64,000 nucleotides of DNA from Intestinimonas butyriciproducens (lineage in GTDB: Bacteria; Bacillota; Clostridia; Oscillospirales; Oscillospiraceae). Below, one piece after another: positions 17,323 through 28,185 of this stretch (position 1 is the stretch's first letter; every line of letters begins with the position of its first letter). The notes below the pieces were generated by a model, which had not been told where the DNA came from, ran no database searches, and saw only the letters and a list, made by a program, of their open reading frames with translations. Both the position numbers and the translations under genes were made by a program. Location: positions 2,108,001-2,172,000 of the forward strand of contig NZ_CP011524.1 of NCBI RefSeq assembly GCF_004154955.1, in the 5' to 3' direction.

Positions 17323-18390
17323 ATGAAACGTCTGCTCCCCCTTTTTTTGTCGCTGTTTCTGCTTGCCGGCTGTTCCGGCGCAGATACGCCGGTCACCCAG
17401 CAGCTTTTTGCCATGAACACCACGATGACATTGACACTTTACGGCTCACACGCCTCTGACGCTGCGCTGTCCGCCCAGCAGGCAATCAACCGTCTGGATG
17501 GCCTGTGGTCCCGCACCAAGGCATCCAGCGACGTCTCCCGTCTCAATGCCGCCGCAGGCGATCCGGCGCCGGAGACAGAGGTCGCCCCCGAAACCGGCGC
17601 TCTCCTTTCCCGCGCCCGGGAGCTGGGCGCACTGACCGGCGGCGCCCTGGACATCACCATTGCCCCCATCATGGACGCCTGGGGCTTCGGCACCACCTCC
17701 GTTTTCCAGGAGTCGGACTTCCGGGTGCCCTCCCGAACGGAGCTGGACGCTCTTCTGCCCCTGGTGGACAGCGGCAGGCTGCACGTGTCCGGCTCCGCGG
17801 AGGCCCCGCTGGCCTGGCTGGACGGCCCCGGCATGGCCGTGGATCTGGGCGCGGTGGCCAAGGGCCGCGCCGCCGACCTCCTTGTCCCCCTCCTGACGGA
17901 TTCCGGCGTGACCTCCGCCATATTGGATCTGGGCGGCAACCTCACGGCGCTGGGCACGCGGCCCGACGGCACGCCCTGGCGCATCGGTGTCAAGGACCCC
18001 CGCAACACTGAAACCTACTTTTGTATCCTCTCCCTTTCCGATAAGACCTGCTCCACCTCCGGCAGCTATGAGCGGAAGTTCGAGGTGGATGGGACCACCT
18101 ATCACCATATTCTTGATCCCGCCACCGGCTATCCGGCCGAAAGCGGTCTGCTCTCTGTAACGGCGGTTTCCTCTGACGGAATGCTTGCGGACGGTCTGTC
18201 CACCGCCTGCTACGTCATGGGAGCGGAGCAGTCTGTCCGGCTCTGGAGGGCGCACGGCCTGGAGGGCGCCGGTTTTGACCTGGTCCTGGTGCGGGAGGAC
18301 GGCTCCGTCTGGATCACCGAGGGGTTGGAGGACGGCCTGGATTTTCGAGGTAAGGAGGCGGGGTACACCTATGAGATCATCCGCCGCTGA
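17323..18390 (+). CDS. FAD:protein FMN transferase (ApbE family) lipoprotein
   Basis: 355 residues starting with a signal peptide and lipobox LAGC, so the enzyme is tethered outside the membrane. ApbE attaches FMN covalently to Thr/Ser of flavoproteins such as Rnf and Nqr subunits or extracellular electron carriers. Visible family blocks: MNTTMTLTLYG, GGALDITIAPIMDAWGFG, VDLGAVAKGRAAD, and the C-terminal Mg/FAD site STSGSYERKF...HHILDPATGYPAE. ATG 17323 is chosen because the lipoprotein signal starts there. It overlaps the next gene by 20 bases. Confidence 0.93.
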   Translation: MKRLLPLFLSLFLLAGCSGADTPVTQQLFAMNTTMTLTLYGSHASDAALSAQQAINRLDGLWSRTKASSDVSRLNAAAGDPAPETEVAPETGALLSRARELGALTGGALDITIAPIMDAWGFGTTSVFQESDFRVPSRTELDALLPLVDSGRLHVSGSAEAPLAWLDGPGMAVDLGAVAKGRAADLLVPLLTDSGVTSAILDLGGNLTALGTRPDGTPWRIGVKDPRNTETYFCILSLSDKTCSTSGSYERKFEVDGTTYHHILDPATGYPAESGLLSVTAVSSDGMLADGLSTACYVMGAEQSVRLWRAHGLEGAGFDLVLVREDGSVWITEGLEDGLDFRGKEAGYTYEIIRR

Positions 18391-18772
18391 GCGTACCCGT
18401 CCCACGTTTTGGGACGCGCTGGTGGTCCTGGCCGTTCTGGCCGCCGCCGGATCTCTTTTGTTTCTTTTCCGCCCCCGGAGCGGCAACTTTTTGACCGCCC
18501 GGATCGTCTTAGATCATGAATTGGTGGCAGAGATCGAGCTCACTGCGCTCACCGGCCCCGTCACTCTGGAGGTGCCCGGCGCGCCCTATCCCATCACTGT
18601 GGAGGCGGAGCCCGGGCGCATCCGGATCGCCCACAGCGGCTGCCCCAACCAGGACTGCGTCCATATCGGCTGGGTCTCCCGCTCCGGCGGGCAGATCGTA
18701 TGCCTGCCCAACCGCCTTGTCATCTCGGTCTCCGGGAGCGATGCGCCTGAGGTCGACGGTATAACGGGTTAG
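18371..18772 (+). CDS. NusG domain II-containing membrane-anchored protein
   Basis: 133 residues: a membrane anchor (about residues 15-35) followed by an extracellular NusG_II (KOW-like) fold with the conserved SGCPNQDCVHIGW segment. These proteins regularly sit between ApbE and Gx-type transporter genes in Clostridia, implying a shared role in extracytoplasmic flavin or redox chemistry; the exact role is not known. The ATG lies inside the end of the ApbE gene, with AAGGAGG 12 bases upstream, so translation is probably coupled. Confidence 0.88.
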   Translation: MRSSAAERTRPTFWDALVVLAVLAAAGSLLFLFRPRSGNFLTARIVLDHELVAEIELTALTGPVTLEVPGAPYPITVEAEPGRIRIAHSGCPNQDCVHIGWVSRSGGQIVCLPNRLVISVSGSDAPEVDGITG

Positions 18773-18786
18773 GAGGGCCGCGTATC

Positions 18787-19302
18787 ATGAATCATTCCGT
18801 CCGCCGGCTTACCCGGTGCGCAGTGCTGACCGCCCTGGCCCTCGCCATCTCCGTGTGCGAGGGGCTTGTCCCTCTTACCGTCCTGATCCCCCTGCCCGGA
18901 CTGCGGCTGGGACTGGCCAATCTGGTCACGGTCTACGCTCTGTGTATCCTCTCCTCTAGAGAGGCCCTCGCCATCCTGGTCTCCCGCTGCCTCTTGAGCG
19001 CGCTGGTGGGAGGCAATCTGACCGCCCTGGCCTTCTCTCTCACGGGTGGCGTGTTTGCGTTGCTCACAATGTGGGCACTGCTCCACTTCCGGGGCTTCTC
19101 GCTCTTCGGCGTCTGCATCGCCGGCGCGGCCGCCCATAACGCCGGACAGATCCTGGCCGCCATCGCCGTGCTGGGCTCCCCCGCCATCGCCGTGTACCTG
19201 GCCCCGCTCCTGCTCGCCAGCGTGGCCACGGGCGCCGTCACGGGGGCCGCCTCCATCCTGCTGGTCCGCCGGATACCGCAGCCCGCCGACAGGAAATCTT
19301 AA
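18787..19302 (+). CDS. Gx transporter family protein
   Basis: 171 residues with about five membrane helices. It belongs to the family once named heptaprenyl diphosphate synthase component I and now Gx transporter, related to the S components of vitamin transporters; the LPGLRLGLANLVTVYAL and GAAAHNAGQ blocks are visible. As third gene of the ApbE-NusG_II operon it may import a small cofactor such as a flavin or prenyl precursor, which is an inference from context. An AGGAGGG site is close upstream. Confidence 0.88.
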   Translation: MNHSVRRLTRCAVLTALALAISVCEGLVPLTVLIPLPGLRLGLANLVTVYALCILSSREALAILVSRCLLSALVGGNLTALAFSLTGGVFALLTMWALLHFRGFSLFGVCIAGAAAHNAGQILAAIAVLGSPAIAVYLAPLLLASVATGAVTGAASILLVRRIPQPADRKS

Positions 19303-19388
19303 CCGATTCGTAACCGCTTTGTAGTGTTTTCTTCTCTGCCTTGTCTTATCATAGGGAGCAAGATAGAATAATAGGAGGAACTTTACCA

Positions 19389-20660
19389 ATGAACCAGCTC
19401 AAACGCGCCTGCGCCCTGCTTTTATCCCTGGGTCTGACTCTATCCCTGGCCGCCTGCGGCAGCGGCGGAGCGCAGCCCTCCGGGACCGCCGACACCACTC
19501 CTGCGCCCTTGGAGACCGCCGCGCCGGAACCCACGCCCACCCCTGCCGCCGACCCCTACGATGCGGTGAAAAATTACTGGTCTGCGGATCAGCTCACACA
19601 GGCGTGGGGACCCGATCAGGTGGTGGAGCATCTCTTCTTTCACCCTGTCATCGCCTACCCCAAGTACGCCTTCACCGACAGCTCCGCCTCCCAGGCCCAG
19701 AAGGACGGGCTGGACGACTGGATGGTAACGGTGGACGAATACAATAAGATTCTCAACAACCTCTATGAGAGGGGTTACATTCTGGTACGGATGGAGGATG
19801 TGTGGACCGAGACCAGCGACGGTACCGGCGTCCCCCACATGGTCCGCAACACCCTCATGCTCCCCGAGGGGAAAAAGCCGCTCGTCATCTCTTTCGATGA
19901 TGTGAACTACTACGACTACATGCTGGCCGAGGGGTTCACCTCAAAGCTGGTGGTGGGGGATGACGGACAGATCTGGGCCCAGTGCACCGACCCCTACACA
20001 CAGGAGACCTTCCTTACCCAGGACCTGGATGCCACCCCCATCCTGGACAACTTTGTGCTGGAGCACCCCGACTTCTCCCTCAACGGCGCCAAGGCGATTT
20101 TCTCTCTCACCGGCTACCAGGGCATTTTGGGTTACCGGACCCAGAACGACCGTGACATCGCCGCCGGCTCCCCCGACCGCCCCGCCTTTGAGGCTTACCG
20201 CCAGAGCGAGATCGACGCGGTAAAGCCGGTGATCCAGCGGCTCAAGGAGACGGGCTGGACCTTTGGCTCCCACACCTGGGGCCATATCAATCTCTCCACC
20301 AAGTCTTTGGAGGTGGTGAAGAACGACACCGAGCGCTGGGCCGAAGAGGTGGGCAGTCTGGTGGGCCCCACCACCATCCTCTTCTATCCCCACGGCGCCC
20401 GCCCCGACGGCAATGACGACGTCAAGCAGACCGGCCCCATGTTCCAGTACCTCCAGAGCATGGGATTCCGGGTCTTTGCCTCTGTGGGGATCGAATCCTA
20501 TTCCAAGATCAAGACGGATATCTCCGCCGTCATCTGTGACCGTCTCCACCCCGACGGCACCACCCTGCGGAAGCAGCGGGACCGCTACCTCCAGTTCTAC
20601 GATGCCAAGGATATCATCGACCTGGAGGTTCGCCCTGATCTGGGCGTGAATTGGGATTGA
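19389..20660 (+). CDS. Polysaccharide deacetylase family lipoprotein
   Basis: 423 residues: lipobox LAAC, a Pro/Thr-rich linker, then a NodB-type deacetylase domain. The metal-binding Asp pair is in VISFDDVNYYD (about residue 165) and the His pair in GSHTWGHINLS (about residue 300); FYPHGARPDG is the downstream conserved strand. Likely substrates are cell-wall or capsular N-acetylglucosamine units at the outer face. The catalytic blocks are spaced further apart than in a minimal NodB domain because of a roughly 60-residue insertion. AGGAGGAAC precedes the ATG. Confidence 0.9.
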   Translation: MNQLKRACALLLSLGLTLSLAACGSGGAQPSGTADTTPAPLETAAPEPTPTPAADPYDAVKNYWSADQLTQAWGPDQVVEHLFFHPVIAYPKYAFTDSSASQAQKDGLDDWMVTVDEYNKILNNLYERGYILVRMEDVWTETSDGTGVPHMVRNTLMLPEGKKPLVISFDDVNYYDYMLAEGFTSKLVVGDDGQIWAQCTDPYTQETFLTQDLDATPILDNFVLEHPDFSLNGAKAIFSLTGYQGILGYRTQNDRDIAAGSPDRPAFEAYRQSEIDAVKPVIQRLKETGWTFGSHTWGHINLSTKSLEVVKNDTERWAEEVGSLVGPTTILFYPHGARPDGNDDVKQTGPMFQYLQSMGFRVFASVGIESYSKIKTDISAVICDRLHPDGTTLRKQRDRYLQFYDAKDIIDLEVRPDLGVNWD

Positions 20661-20671
20661 CCTCCACCCTG

Positions 20672-20705
20672 TTTTGTCCGGCAGACGACGTCTGCCGGAC
20701 AAAAT
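20672..20705 (+). terminator. Terminator of the deacetylase gene
   Basis: Perfect palindrome GTCCGGCAGACG/CGTCTGCCGGAC flanked by TTTT on the left and AAAATTT on the right; it could work in either direction. Confidence 0.75.
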
Positions 20706-20711
20706 TTATAT

Positions 20712-21141
20712 GTGGGTGAAAAATTCAGTCCCTCTCTTCCCAGCGTGGTCCGCGCCGCTTACGCCTGCCTGAAAAACCGTGCGGAGGCCGAGGATGTGGC
20801 CCAGGAGGTCTTCCTCATCCCCTCTGGAAAGGCCCTCCGGCGTACGGGACGGGGACCACCTGAAGGCATGGCTGCTGAAGGTCACGGCCAACAAATGCAG
20901 GAACCTGCTCAAAAGCGGCTGGTACCGGAGCCGGAATGAGCTTCCGGAGTCCCTGACCGCCCTGGATCGCCGGGAAGACGAGGTCCTTGCCGCCGTCTTC
21001 TCCCAGGAGGAAAAGTACCGTCTTCCCCTTCACCTGCATTACTATGAGAGCTATTTCATCCGGGAGATCGTCCACATTCTGGTCCTGCCCGCCGCCACAG
21101 TGGGGACCCGCCTCTCCCGGGGCCGGACTCTGATCAAGTAA
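20712..21141 (+). pseudogene. Decayed ECF-type RNA polymerase sigma factor
   Basis: Two frames together spell a sigma-70 protein of the ECF class. VVRAAYACLKNRAEAEDVAQEVFL (region 2) is in one frame; DHLKAWLLKVTANKCRNLL and the region-4 part (RLPLHLHYYESYFIREIV, TVGTRLSRGRTLIK) are in another, with a frameshift near 20820-20840. The first 20-30 codons of region 2 are missing, and in region 4 the usual EIA is replaced (EIVHILVLPAATV). With the broken partner gene downstream, this was a sigma/anti-sigma pair that has been lost. Confidence 0.8.
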
Positions 21142-21160
21142 GAGCTGGAGGAGGCAAGTT

Positions 21161-21552
21161 ATGAATCTTGAACACTATCACGATGCCATAGAGCATGTGC
21201 CCTTCGACCCCGCCCTGGAGGAAAAAATCCTGGCCCGCGCGGCAGCGCGCGGCCCGCGGACGCGCCGTGCCGTCCCCTGCCGGGGGAAAGCGTCCCCGCC
21301 TCCCAGGACGCCCTGGATGGAACCATCAGTGCCCTGAAAAAGGGGGGCTTCGTCCTCACCCTGCGGGACGGCACCGCCATCGACCTGATGGAATGCGATA
21401 CCGACTTCTGAACTTACGGCTACTCCTATAAAGGGAGAGAGCTCTACATCGCCAGTTTCGATGTCACATTTACCGATCTCATCGCACTCGGGGAGATAGA
21501 ATCCCTCTCCTTCTGTGGTGTGGAGATCCCCCTGGACTTTTCCGGGGCATGA
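21161..21552 (+). pseudogene. Decayed anti-sigma factor (DUF4179-like)
   Basis: The reading frame begins well (ATG 21161, GGAGG upstream, MNLEHYHDAIEHVPFDPALE as in anti-sigma N-termini) but shifts frame after about 30 codons and lacks the membrane helix. The later frame (SALKKGGFVLTLRDGTAIDL) is cut by TGA at 21409-21411, where tryptophan would be expected, and the rest (TYGYSYKGRELYIASFDVTF ... LDFSGA) runs to the stop at 21552. A large internal deletion and at least two point lesions are visible. Confidence 0.7.
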
Positions 21553-21597
21553 CCGCACGCAAATGCGGCGGGTGAGCTCCCGGCTCACCCGCCGCAT

Positions 21598-22764
21598 TTA
21601 TTGCGCTTCGCAGCGCACAGGGTTTGTGGTCCACTCCCTGCCGCAGGGCCATGGCTCTGCAAAGCACAGTCCGTAAAGGTCCGTACACCGGGCCTCCAGC
21701 TCGAAGAGCCGCCGGGCCGCAGGCTCTAAATCCCTGGCGTGGGCGGGCTTGGTGAGAATGGGGGCTTGGGCCCGCCCCTCCATCTCCCGCAGCACCGCGC
21801 GTCCCCGCTCGTTAAAGCCCAGCACCCGCAGATAGGGCGCCCGCTCCGGCCGATCCTCCGCGGCGAGGCCCAGATAGGCCCACAGCGCCAGCCTCCGGAT
21901 GCGTGCGTGGGCGTATCGCTTGGTCTTTGCCAGCGCATAGAGTTCCTCCAGGCTTCGGGCCGCCCTTCCGGCCGAAATCAGCCGGGCAGCCACGCCCTCC
22001 CCACTGTCGGGAAGGCGCTCCGCCTCCTCCGGGCACATAGTCCGCAGCCGGGAGAGCACCGCGCGCTCACACCACTCCATGGAGGCCACGTCACCCTGCC
22101 AAGGTTCGGGCAGATATGCCTCCGCCCGCTGAATCTTTCCGCAGTGTAGCCATCCCCGGATGGCGGACGCCGAGGCATAGCCTCCCACCGGGGCCCCGTC
22201 GTGCTCCGCCCCCACCCGCCTCACCGCCAGGGCCCCCATCCGCTCCGGCAGGGCGCGGAGATACTCCACGGCCAAGTTATCATTGGGGCGGCTCAGGCAG
22301 AGGGCGGCCTCCCTGCCCAGCAGCTCCTCCACCGCCGCCTGCCTGCACGCGGCAAAGGGCAGCCCCTTGTCCAGGAATCGGCGCAGAGCGGTCCGGTATT
22401 CCTCCGAGCCAAGACAGGCGGCCGCGCGGTACAGGGGCGCCGTATCGCCTCCCTCGCTCCCGAAGGACAGGGTGTCCACCACCCCTGCCGCGGCCAGTAT
22501 CCCCACGCCCCCCCGCGCAAAGGACTCCGCCGAGGAGGTGGCCCAGGGCGTGGGCAGCTCTAGCACCAGATCCGCCCCGCCCCGCAGGGCCATCCCCGCC
22601 CGGGTCCACTTGTCGGTAAGGGCGCACTCCCCCCGCTGGACCCAGTGGCCGCTCATGGCGCAGACCACGGCACAGTCCCCCAGTGCCCTGCGGGTCTCGG
22701 CAATCTGCCGGGCATGTCCGAGATGGAAGGGATTATATTCGGCGATGATGCCCACAATGTTCAT
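21598..22764 (-). CDS. tmcAL: tRNA(Met) cytidine acetate ligase (TmcAL family)
   Basis: 388 residues, the usual length. The N-terminal nucleotidyltransferase motif is [13 protein letters not shown] at the very start, followed by [11 protein letters not shown] and [12 protein letters not shown]. The enzyme activates acetate with ATP to modify cytidine 34 of elongator tRNA-Met in Firmicutes. ATG 22764 is fixed by GGAGG 8 bases upstream and by the motif position, even though the frame continues further up. It is divergent from ackA, whose product also uses acetate. Confidence 0.92.
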   Translation of the reverse strand: MNIVGIIAEYNPFHLGHARQIAETRRALGDCAVVCAMSGHWVQRGECALTDKWTRAGMALRGGADLVLELPTPWATSSAESFARGGVGILAAAGVVDTLSFGSEGGDTAPLYRAAACLGSEEYRTALRRFLDKGLPFAACRQAAVEELLGREAALCLSRPNDNLAVEYLRALPERMGALAVRRVGAEHDGAPVGGYASASAIRGWLHCGKIQRAEAYLPEPWQGDVASMEWCERAVLSRLRTMCPEEAERLPDSGEGVAARLISAGRAARSLEELYALAKTKRYAHARIRRLALWAYLGLAAEDRPERAPYLRVLGFNERGRAVLREMEGRAQAPILTKPAHARDLEPAARRLFELEARCTDLYGLCFAEPWPCGREWTTNPVRCEAQ

Positions 22765-22813
22765 GGCAGGAACCTCCAGGCGGAAAAAGTTTGACTTTTT
22801 TCGAAATAATGGG

Positions 22814-22842
22814 TTGTTCTTTTCTTCGGAATGGTCTACAAT
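22814..22842 (+). promoter_or_regulatory. Promoter of ackA
   Basis: TTGTTC (22814-22819), 17 bases, TACAAT (22837-22842), in the AT-rich divergent region between tmcAL and ackA. Confidence 0.65.
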
Positions 22843-22918
22843 TATAATTGTTATTTTAGCGGAACACACGCCTTCTATCAAGGCGGAACCAAACTTTTTT
22901 AAGGAGCGGGATACGATT

Positions 22919-24124
22919 ATGAAAGTCCTCGTCATCAACGCTGGCAGTTCTTCCCTCAAATATCAGCTCATGGTCCCTGAGACCAAAGAGGTCCTGGCCA
23001 AGGGTCTCTGTGAGCGCATCGGCATCGACGGCCGCCTGACCCACAAGGTGCCCGCCACCGACGGCAAGTACGAGTTCAACATCCCCATGCCCACCCACGC
23101 GGAGGCCATTCAGGCCGTCCTCGACGCTCTCACCAGCCCCGAGCACGGCGTGATCAAGAGCATGTCCGAGATCGACGCCGTCGGACACCGCGTGGTCCAT
23201 GGCGGCGAGAAGTTCGCCTGCTCCGTGCTCATCGACGACGCCGTAATGGCCGCTCTGGAGGAGTGCATCCCCCTGGCCCCCCTCCACAACCCCGCCAACA
23301 TCACCGGCATCCAGGCCTGCCAGAAGGTCATGCCCGGCGTCCCCATGGTGGGCGTGTTCGACACCGCCTTCCACCAGACGATGCCCCCCCGCGCGTTCAT
23401 GTATGCCATTCCCTATGAGTATTACGAAAAGGATCACGTCCGCCGCTACGGCTTCCACGGCACCTCTCACCTGTACGTCTCCCGCCGTGCCGCCGATATG
23501 CTGGGCCGCCCCATTGAAGAGCTGAAGATCGTCACCTGTCATCTGGGCAATGGCTCCTCCATCTGCGCCATCGACGGCGGCAAGTCCATCGAGACGTCCA
23601 TGGGCTTCACCCCCCTGGACGGTGTGCCCATGGGAACCCGTTCCGGCGCCGTGGACCCCTCCATCATCGAATTCTTGATGCACACCCACAGCCTGACCAT
23701 CGACGAGGTCATGAATATCCTCAACAAGAAGTCCGGTGTGCTGGGCGTTTCCGGTGTGTCCTCCGACTTCCGCGATCTGGAGAAGGCCGCCGAAGAGGGC
23801 AATGAGCGCGCCAAGCTGGCCATAGACATGTTCTGCTATAAGGTCACCAAGCGTATCGCCTCCGCCTCCGCCGCCATGGGCGGTGTGGACGCCGTGGTGT
23901 TCACCGCCGGCGTGGGCGAGAACTCCGCCGAGCTGCGCGAGCAGATCGTGTCCAGCCTGGGCTTTATGGGCATCAAGATCGATCCTGAAAAGAACAAGGT
24001 TCGCGGCGAGGAGACCGATATCTCCGCTGCCGACGCCACTGTGCACACCCTGCTCATCCCCACCAACGAGGAACTGGTCATCGCCACCGACACCGCCGAG
24101 ATCGTCTCCAAGCTGGGCAAGTAA
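22919..24124 (+). CDS. ackA: Acetate kinase
   Basis: 401 residues, full length. It interconverts acetyl phosphate + ADP and acetate + ATP, the main ATP-yielding step of acetogenic fermentation. It starts with the signature [17 protein letters not shown]; the second ASKHA signature [16 protein letters not shown] and the adenosine loop [14 protein letters not shown] are intact. AAGGAG precedes the ATG. No pta gene is adjacent. Codon choice is strongly biased to C-ending codons, suggesting high expression. Confidence 0.97.
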   Translation: MKVLVINAGSSSLKYQLMVPETKEVLAKGLCERIGIDGRLTHKVPATDGKYEFNIPMPTHAEAIQAVLDALTSPEHGVIKSMSEIDAVGHRVVHGGEKFACSVLIDDAVMAALEECIPLAPLHNPANITGIQACQKVMPGVPMVGVFDTAFHQTMPPRAFMYAIPYEYYEKDHVRRYGFHGTSHLYVSRRAADMLGRPIEELKIVTCHLGNGSSICAIDGGKSIETSMGFTPLDGVPMGTRSGAVDPSIIEFLMHTHSLTIDEVMNILNKKSGVLGVSGVSSDFRDLEKAAEEGNERAKLAIDMFCYKVTKRIASASAAMGGVDAVVFTAGVGENSAELREQIVSSLGFMGIKIDPEKNKVRGEETDISAADATVHTLLIPTNEELVIATDTAEIVSKLGK

Positions 24125-24163
24125 CCCCGCCCCGTGCACACCGGCCCCTTCCACGACATTTGC

Positions 24164-24205
24164 CGAGCCGCCTGCCGCATCCTGCGGCGGGCGGTTCTTT
24201 TGTTC
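24164..24205 (+). terminator. Terminator of ackA
   Basis: GAGCCGCCTGCCGCAT pairs with GCGGCGGGCGGTTC (one mismatch) and is followed by TTTTGTTCTT. Confidence 0.8.
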
Positions 24206-24307
24206 TTCACCCACGTACAGCAAAAGCATTTCTTGTCCCTCCCTCCTGCACCTCCTCCTGCGCAGGGAAGAATTTATGGATTCAAACTGCAAGTTTTCAT
24301 TTTTCTC

Positions 24308-24336
24308 TTGCATTCCGGGGCCTGCCGTCGTATAAT
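24308..24336 (+). promoter_or_regulatory. Promoter of gdhA
   Basis: TTGCAT (24308-24313), 17 bases, perfect TATAAT (24331-24336), 66 bases before the start codon. Confidence 0.85.
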
Positions 24337-24357
24337 ACTCCCAACACATTTTGGTAG

Positions 24358-25752
<1,395 letters not shown>

Positions 25753-26064
25753 GGCCGGCGCCCGACAGGCTCAGGCCGCCGTCCTTCTCTCCCCGGCTGC
25801 GGGAAACACCTCGCCACAGGGCGGGATCTGTTCCGATCCTCCGTCCCCAAAATACGCCACACTTGCCGGATGTTTGTATAGCAGCGGAGCGCAAACTCAC
25901 TTAAATACGGCCTTTGTCAGGCGAGGTCGACCAACCAGAAAATAGGCGGTACTCGGCTTTGGGGCCGAGTACCGCTTATTTTTGCGCTTATGCAAATACA
26001 ATATGATGAAGTCTGGGCTGCTTCGCGCCTTCCAGGCTCCGGACAAAAGGCACGCGCCTTTTTC
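25753..26064. other. Intergenic stretch without a recognisable gene
   Basis: About 310 bases between gdhA and the promoter of the next gene. Apart from the terminator at 25944-25983 and a small hairpin-forming segment near 26050 (AAGGCACGCGCCTTTT), I see no coding sequence or RNA family. Confidence 0.6.
25944..25983 (+). terminator. Terminator downstream of gdhA
   Basis: GCGGTACTCGGC (25946-25957) pairs with GCCGAGTACCGC (25964-25975), followed by TTATTTTT. It lies about 190 bases after the gdhA stop, so the transcript has a long 3' end. Confidence 0.85.
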
Positions 26065-26093
26065 TTGTCACCCTGTCCTCCCTGTGGTACACT
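26065..26093 (+). promoter_or_regulatory. Promoter of the flavoprotein operon
   Basis: TTGTCA (26065-26070), 17 bases, TACACT (26088-26093), 17 bases before the start codon, so the leader is very short. Confidence 0.7.
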
Positions 26094-26110
26094 ATCTGTA
26101 AGGTGATGAC

Positions 26111-27691
26111 ATGATACGAATCAGCGACCTCCCTCTCTCCCTCGACGCGGACCTTCCCGAGCTCCGGGCCAAAGCCGCACGTATGCTCCGCATTTCCCCC
26201 GACGCTGTTCAGGCCCTCACGCTTGTCCGCCAATCCATCGACGCCCGGAAAAAGTCCGACGTCCACTATGTCTGCACAGTGGACCTGTCCGCCGAGGACG
26301 AGGCCTACCTGGTCCGGCGGGCACAAAACCGGGCCGTCACGCTCCATGCGCCCCATCCCTACCGCTTTCCCACCCCCACCCGCAGCGCATCGCTCCGGCC
26401 CGTGGTGGTGGGCATGGGCCCTGCCGGGCTCTTTACCGCCCTTTTTCTGGCGCGTGCTGGCCTGCCCCCCATTGTTTTGGAGCGGGGCCGTCCCGTGGAG
26501 CAGAGGAGCCGCGACGTATCCGCCTTTTGGGCGGGGGGTGCGCTGGACCCCGCCTCCAACGTCCAGTTCGGCGAGGGCGGGGCCGGGACCTTCTCCGACG
26601 GAAAGCTGACCACCGGGACCCATGACCCCCGTCTTTCCGCCGTGGTGGAAGCCCTGGTGGTACACGGCGCGCCGGAGGATATCCGCTATTCCCACAAGCC
26701 CCACATCGGCACCGACGTGCTCGTGGAGGTGGTGCGGAACATCCGTCTGGAGCTGTTGCGCCTGGGCTGCGACATCCGGTTCGAACACCGTCTCTCCGGC
26801 CTCTCCATTCGGGGCGGCGTGCTCACGGCTGTAACGGTGGATGCGCCAACCGGCCCCTATACGCTGGAGACGGATGCTCTGGCACTGGCTCCGGGCCACT
26901 CGGCCCGGGATACCTTCCGCATGCTTTTTGACGCGGGCGTCCCCATGGAACCCAAGTCTTTTGCAGTGGGCGTGCGCATCGAGCACCTGCAATCCGATAT
27001 CAGCGCCGCCCAATATGGGTCGGCCTGGAAAAGGCTTCCCCCGTCGGACTATAAGCTCGCCTGTCACCTTCCCGACGGACGCTCCGCCTTCACCTTCTGC
27101 GTTTGTCCCGGCGGCGAAGTGGTCGCCGCCGCATCAGAGCCGGGGCACCTTGTGACCAATGGCATGAGCCGGAGGTCCAGAGGGGGGCGAAACTGCAACG
27201 GCGGACTGCTGGTGGGCGTCTCCCCTGCCGACTTCGCCTCCTCGCATCCCTTGGCCGGTATGCAGTTCCAAGAGCTGTGGGAGAGTCGTGCCTTTGACTT
27301 GGGCGGCGGCAGCTATTTCGCGCCCGCCCAGACCGTCGGCAGCCTGCTCTCAGGCTCCACTCCCTCCCTCTCCTCCACGGTGGAAGCCACCTATCGTCCC
27401 GGCGTGGTACCCGCCGATCTCCGCCTCTGTCTGCCCGGATTTGTCACGGATACGCTGCGGAGCGCATTGCCCCTCATGGGGAAGCGCCTACACGGCTTTG
27501 ACGCTCCGGAGGCCCTGCTGACCGGAGTGGAGACCCGCTCCTCTTCTCCGGTCCGCCTGCTGCGCGGCGCGGACCTCCAGTCGCCGGTCCGCGGCCTCTA
27601 TCCCTGCGGAGAGGGCGGCGGCTGGGCCGGCGGGATCATGAGTGCCGCCGCGGATGGGATCCGTGTGGCGGAGCGGATCGCCGCACCCTGA
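26111..27691 (+). CDS. NAD(P)/FAD-dependent oxidoreductase of the COG2509 family
   Basis: 526 residues. An N-terminal domain of about 90 residues carries SIDARKKSDVHYVCTVDL, typical of this family. The FAD-binding GxGxxG follows as VVVGMGPAGLFTALFLARAG (about 97-116), then NVQFGEGGAGTFSDGKLTT, and the C-terminal AGGIMSAAADGIRVAERI. Members are described only as uncharacterised FAD-dependent dehydrogenases. GGTGATGAC precedes the ATG. The next two genes follow closely and probably share the transcript. Confidence 0.9.
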   Translation: MIRISDLPLSLDADLPELRAKAARMLRISPDAVQALTLVRQSIDARKKSDVHYVCTVDLSAEDEAYLVRRAQNRAVTLHAPHPYRFPTPTRSASLRPVVVGMGPAGLFTALFLARAGLPPIVLERGRPVEQRSRDVSAFWAGGALDPASNVQFGEGGAGTFSDGKLTTGTHDPRLSAVVEALVVHGAPEDIRYSHKPHIGTDVLVEVVRNIRLELLRLGCDIRFEHRLSGLSIRGGVLTAVTVDAPTGPYTLETDALALAPGHSARDTFRMLFDAGVPMEPKSFAVGVRIEHLQSDISAAQYGSAWKRLPPSDYKLACHLPDGRSAFTFCVCPGGEVVAAASEPGHLVTNGMSRRSRGGRNCNGGLLVGVSPADFASSHPLAGMQFQELWESRAFDLGGGSYFAPAQTVGSLLSGSTPSLSSTVEATYRPGVVPADLRLCLPGFVTDTLRSALPLMGKRLHGFDAPEALLTGVETRSSSPVRLLRGADLQSPVRGLYPCGEGGGWAGGIMSAAADGIRVAERIAAP

Positions 27692-27718
27692 AATATCGAT
27701 CATCGGGAGGTGTTCCCC

Positions 27719-28174
27719 TTGCTGGACCTCAACCATATCGAGCAATACCGGGAAAATAACCGCCTGGAGGCCAAGCTGGCCACCGGGGGACTGCCCCACA
27801 GCATTTGGGAGACCTATTCCGCTTTTGCCAACAGCTACGGCGGGCTCATCCTTCTGGGCGTGGAGGAGCGTCCCGACCACAGCCTTCGGGTCCAGGGCCT
27901 GCTGGAGCCCCACGAAATGGCGAAGGAGTTCTGGCGCATGGTCAGCGATCCTCAGGTGGTCAGCGTCAATATTTTACGTCCGGAGGACGTCTGGGTGGCG
28001 GGCACCGACGACGGCGCCGTGCTGGTGATTCAGGTCCCGCCCGGGGAACGGGACCAGCTCCCCGTCTATCTGGGGCAGGACCCCTTCCATGGCTCCTATC
28101 GCCGCAGTGGAGACGGGGACTACCACTGCACCCGGGCCGAGGTCCAGGCCATGCTGGGCGCGCGGACACACTGA
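27719..28174 (+). CDS. AlbA_2 (Schlafen-type) domain protein, single-domain
   Basis: 151 residues made up almost entirely of an AlbA_2 domain: ENNRLEAKLA at the start, SAFANSYGGLILLGVEE (about 35-51) and the closing SYRRSGDGDYHCTRAEVQ. Most relatives carry a further helicase-like or winged-helix part; here the gene stops after the AlbA_2 fold. The proposed start is TTG 27719 with GGGAGG 8 bases upstream. AlbA_2 domains bind nucleic acids or nucleotides; the role is unknown. Confidence 0.8.
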   Translation: MLDLNHIEQYRENNRLEAKLATGGLPHSIWETYSAFANSYGGLILLGVEERPDHSLRVQGLLEPHEMAKEFWRMVSDPQVVSVNILRPEDVWVAGTDDGAVLVIQVPPGERDQLPVYLGQDPFHGSYRRSGDGDYHCTRAEVQAMLGARTH

Positions 28175-28185
28175 GGAGGGCGCCG

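Noticed and set aside
22765-22959. N-terminal extension of TmcAL
   Set aside because: The frame is open 65 codons further up, but this part crosses the divergent ackA promoter; the conserved motif starts at the internal ATG with a good ribosome site.
25753-26064. tRNA or small RNA gene after gdhA
   Set aside because: No cloverleaf or known RNA consensus could be formed; the only stable structure is the terminator at 25944-25983.
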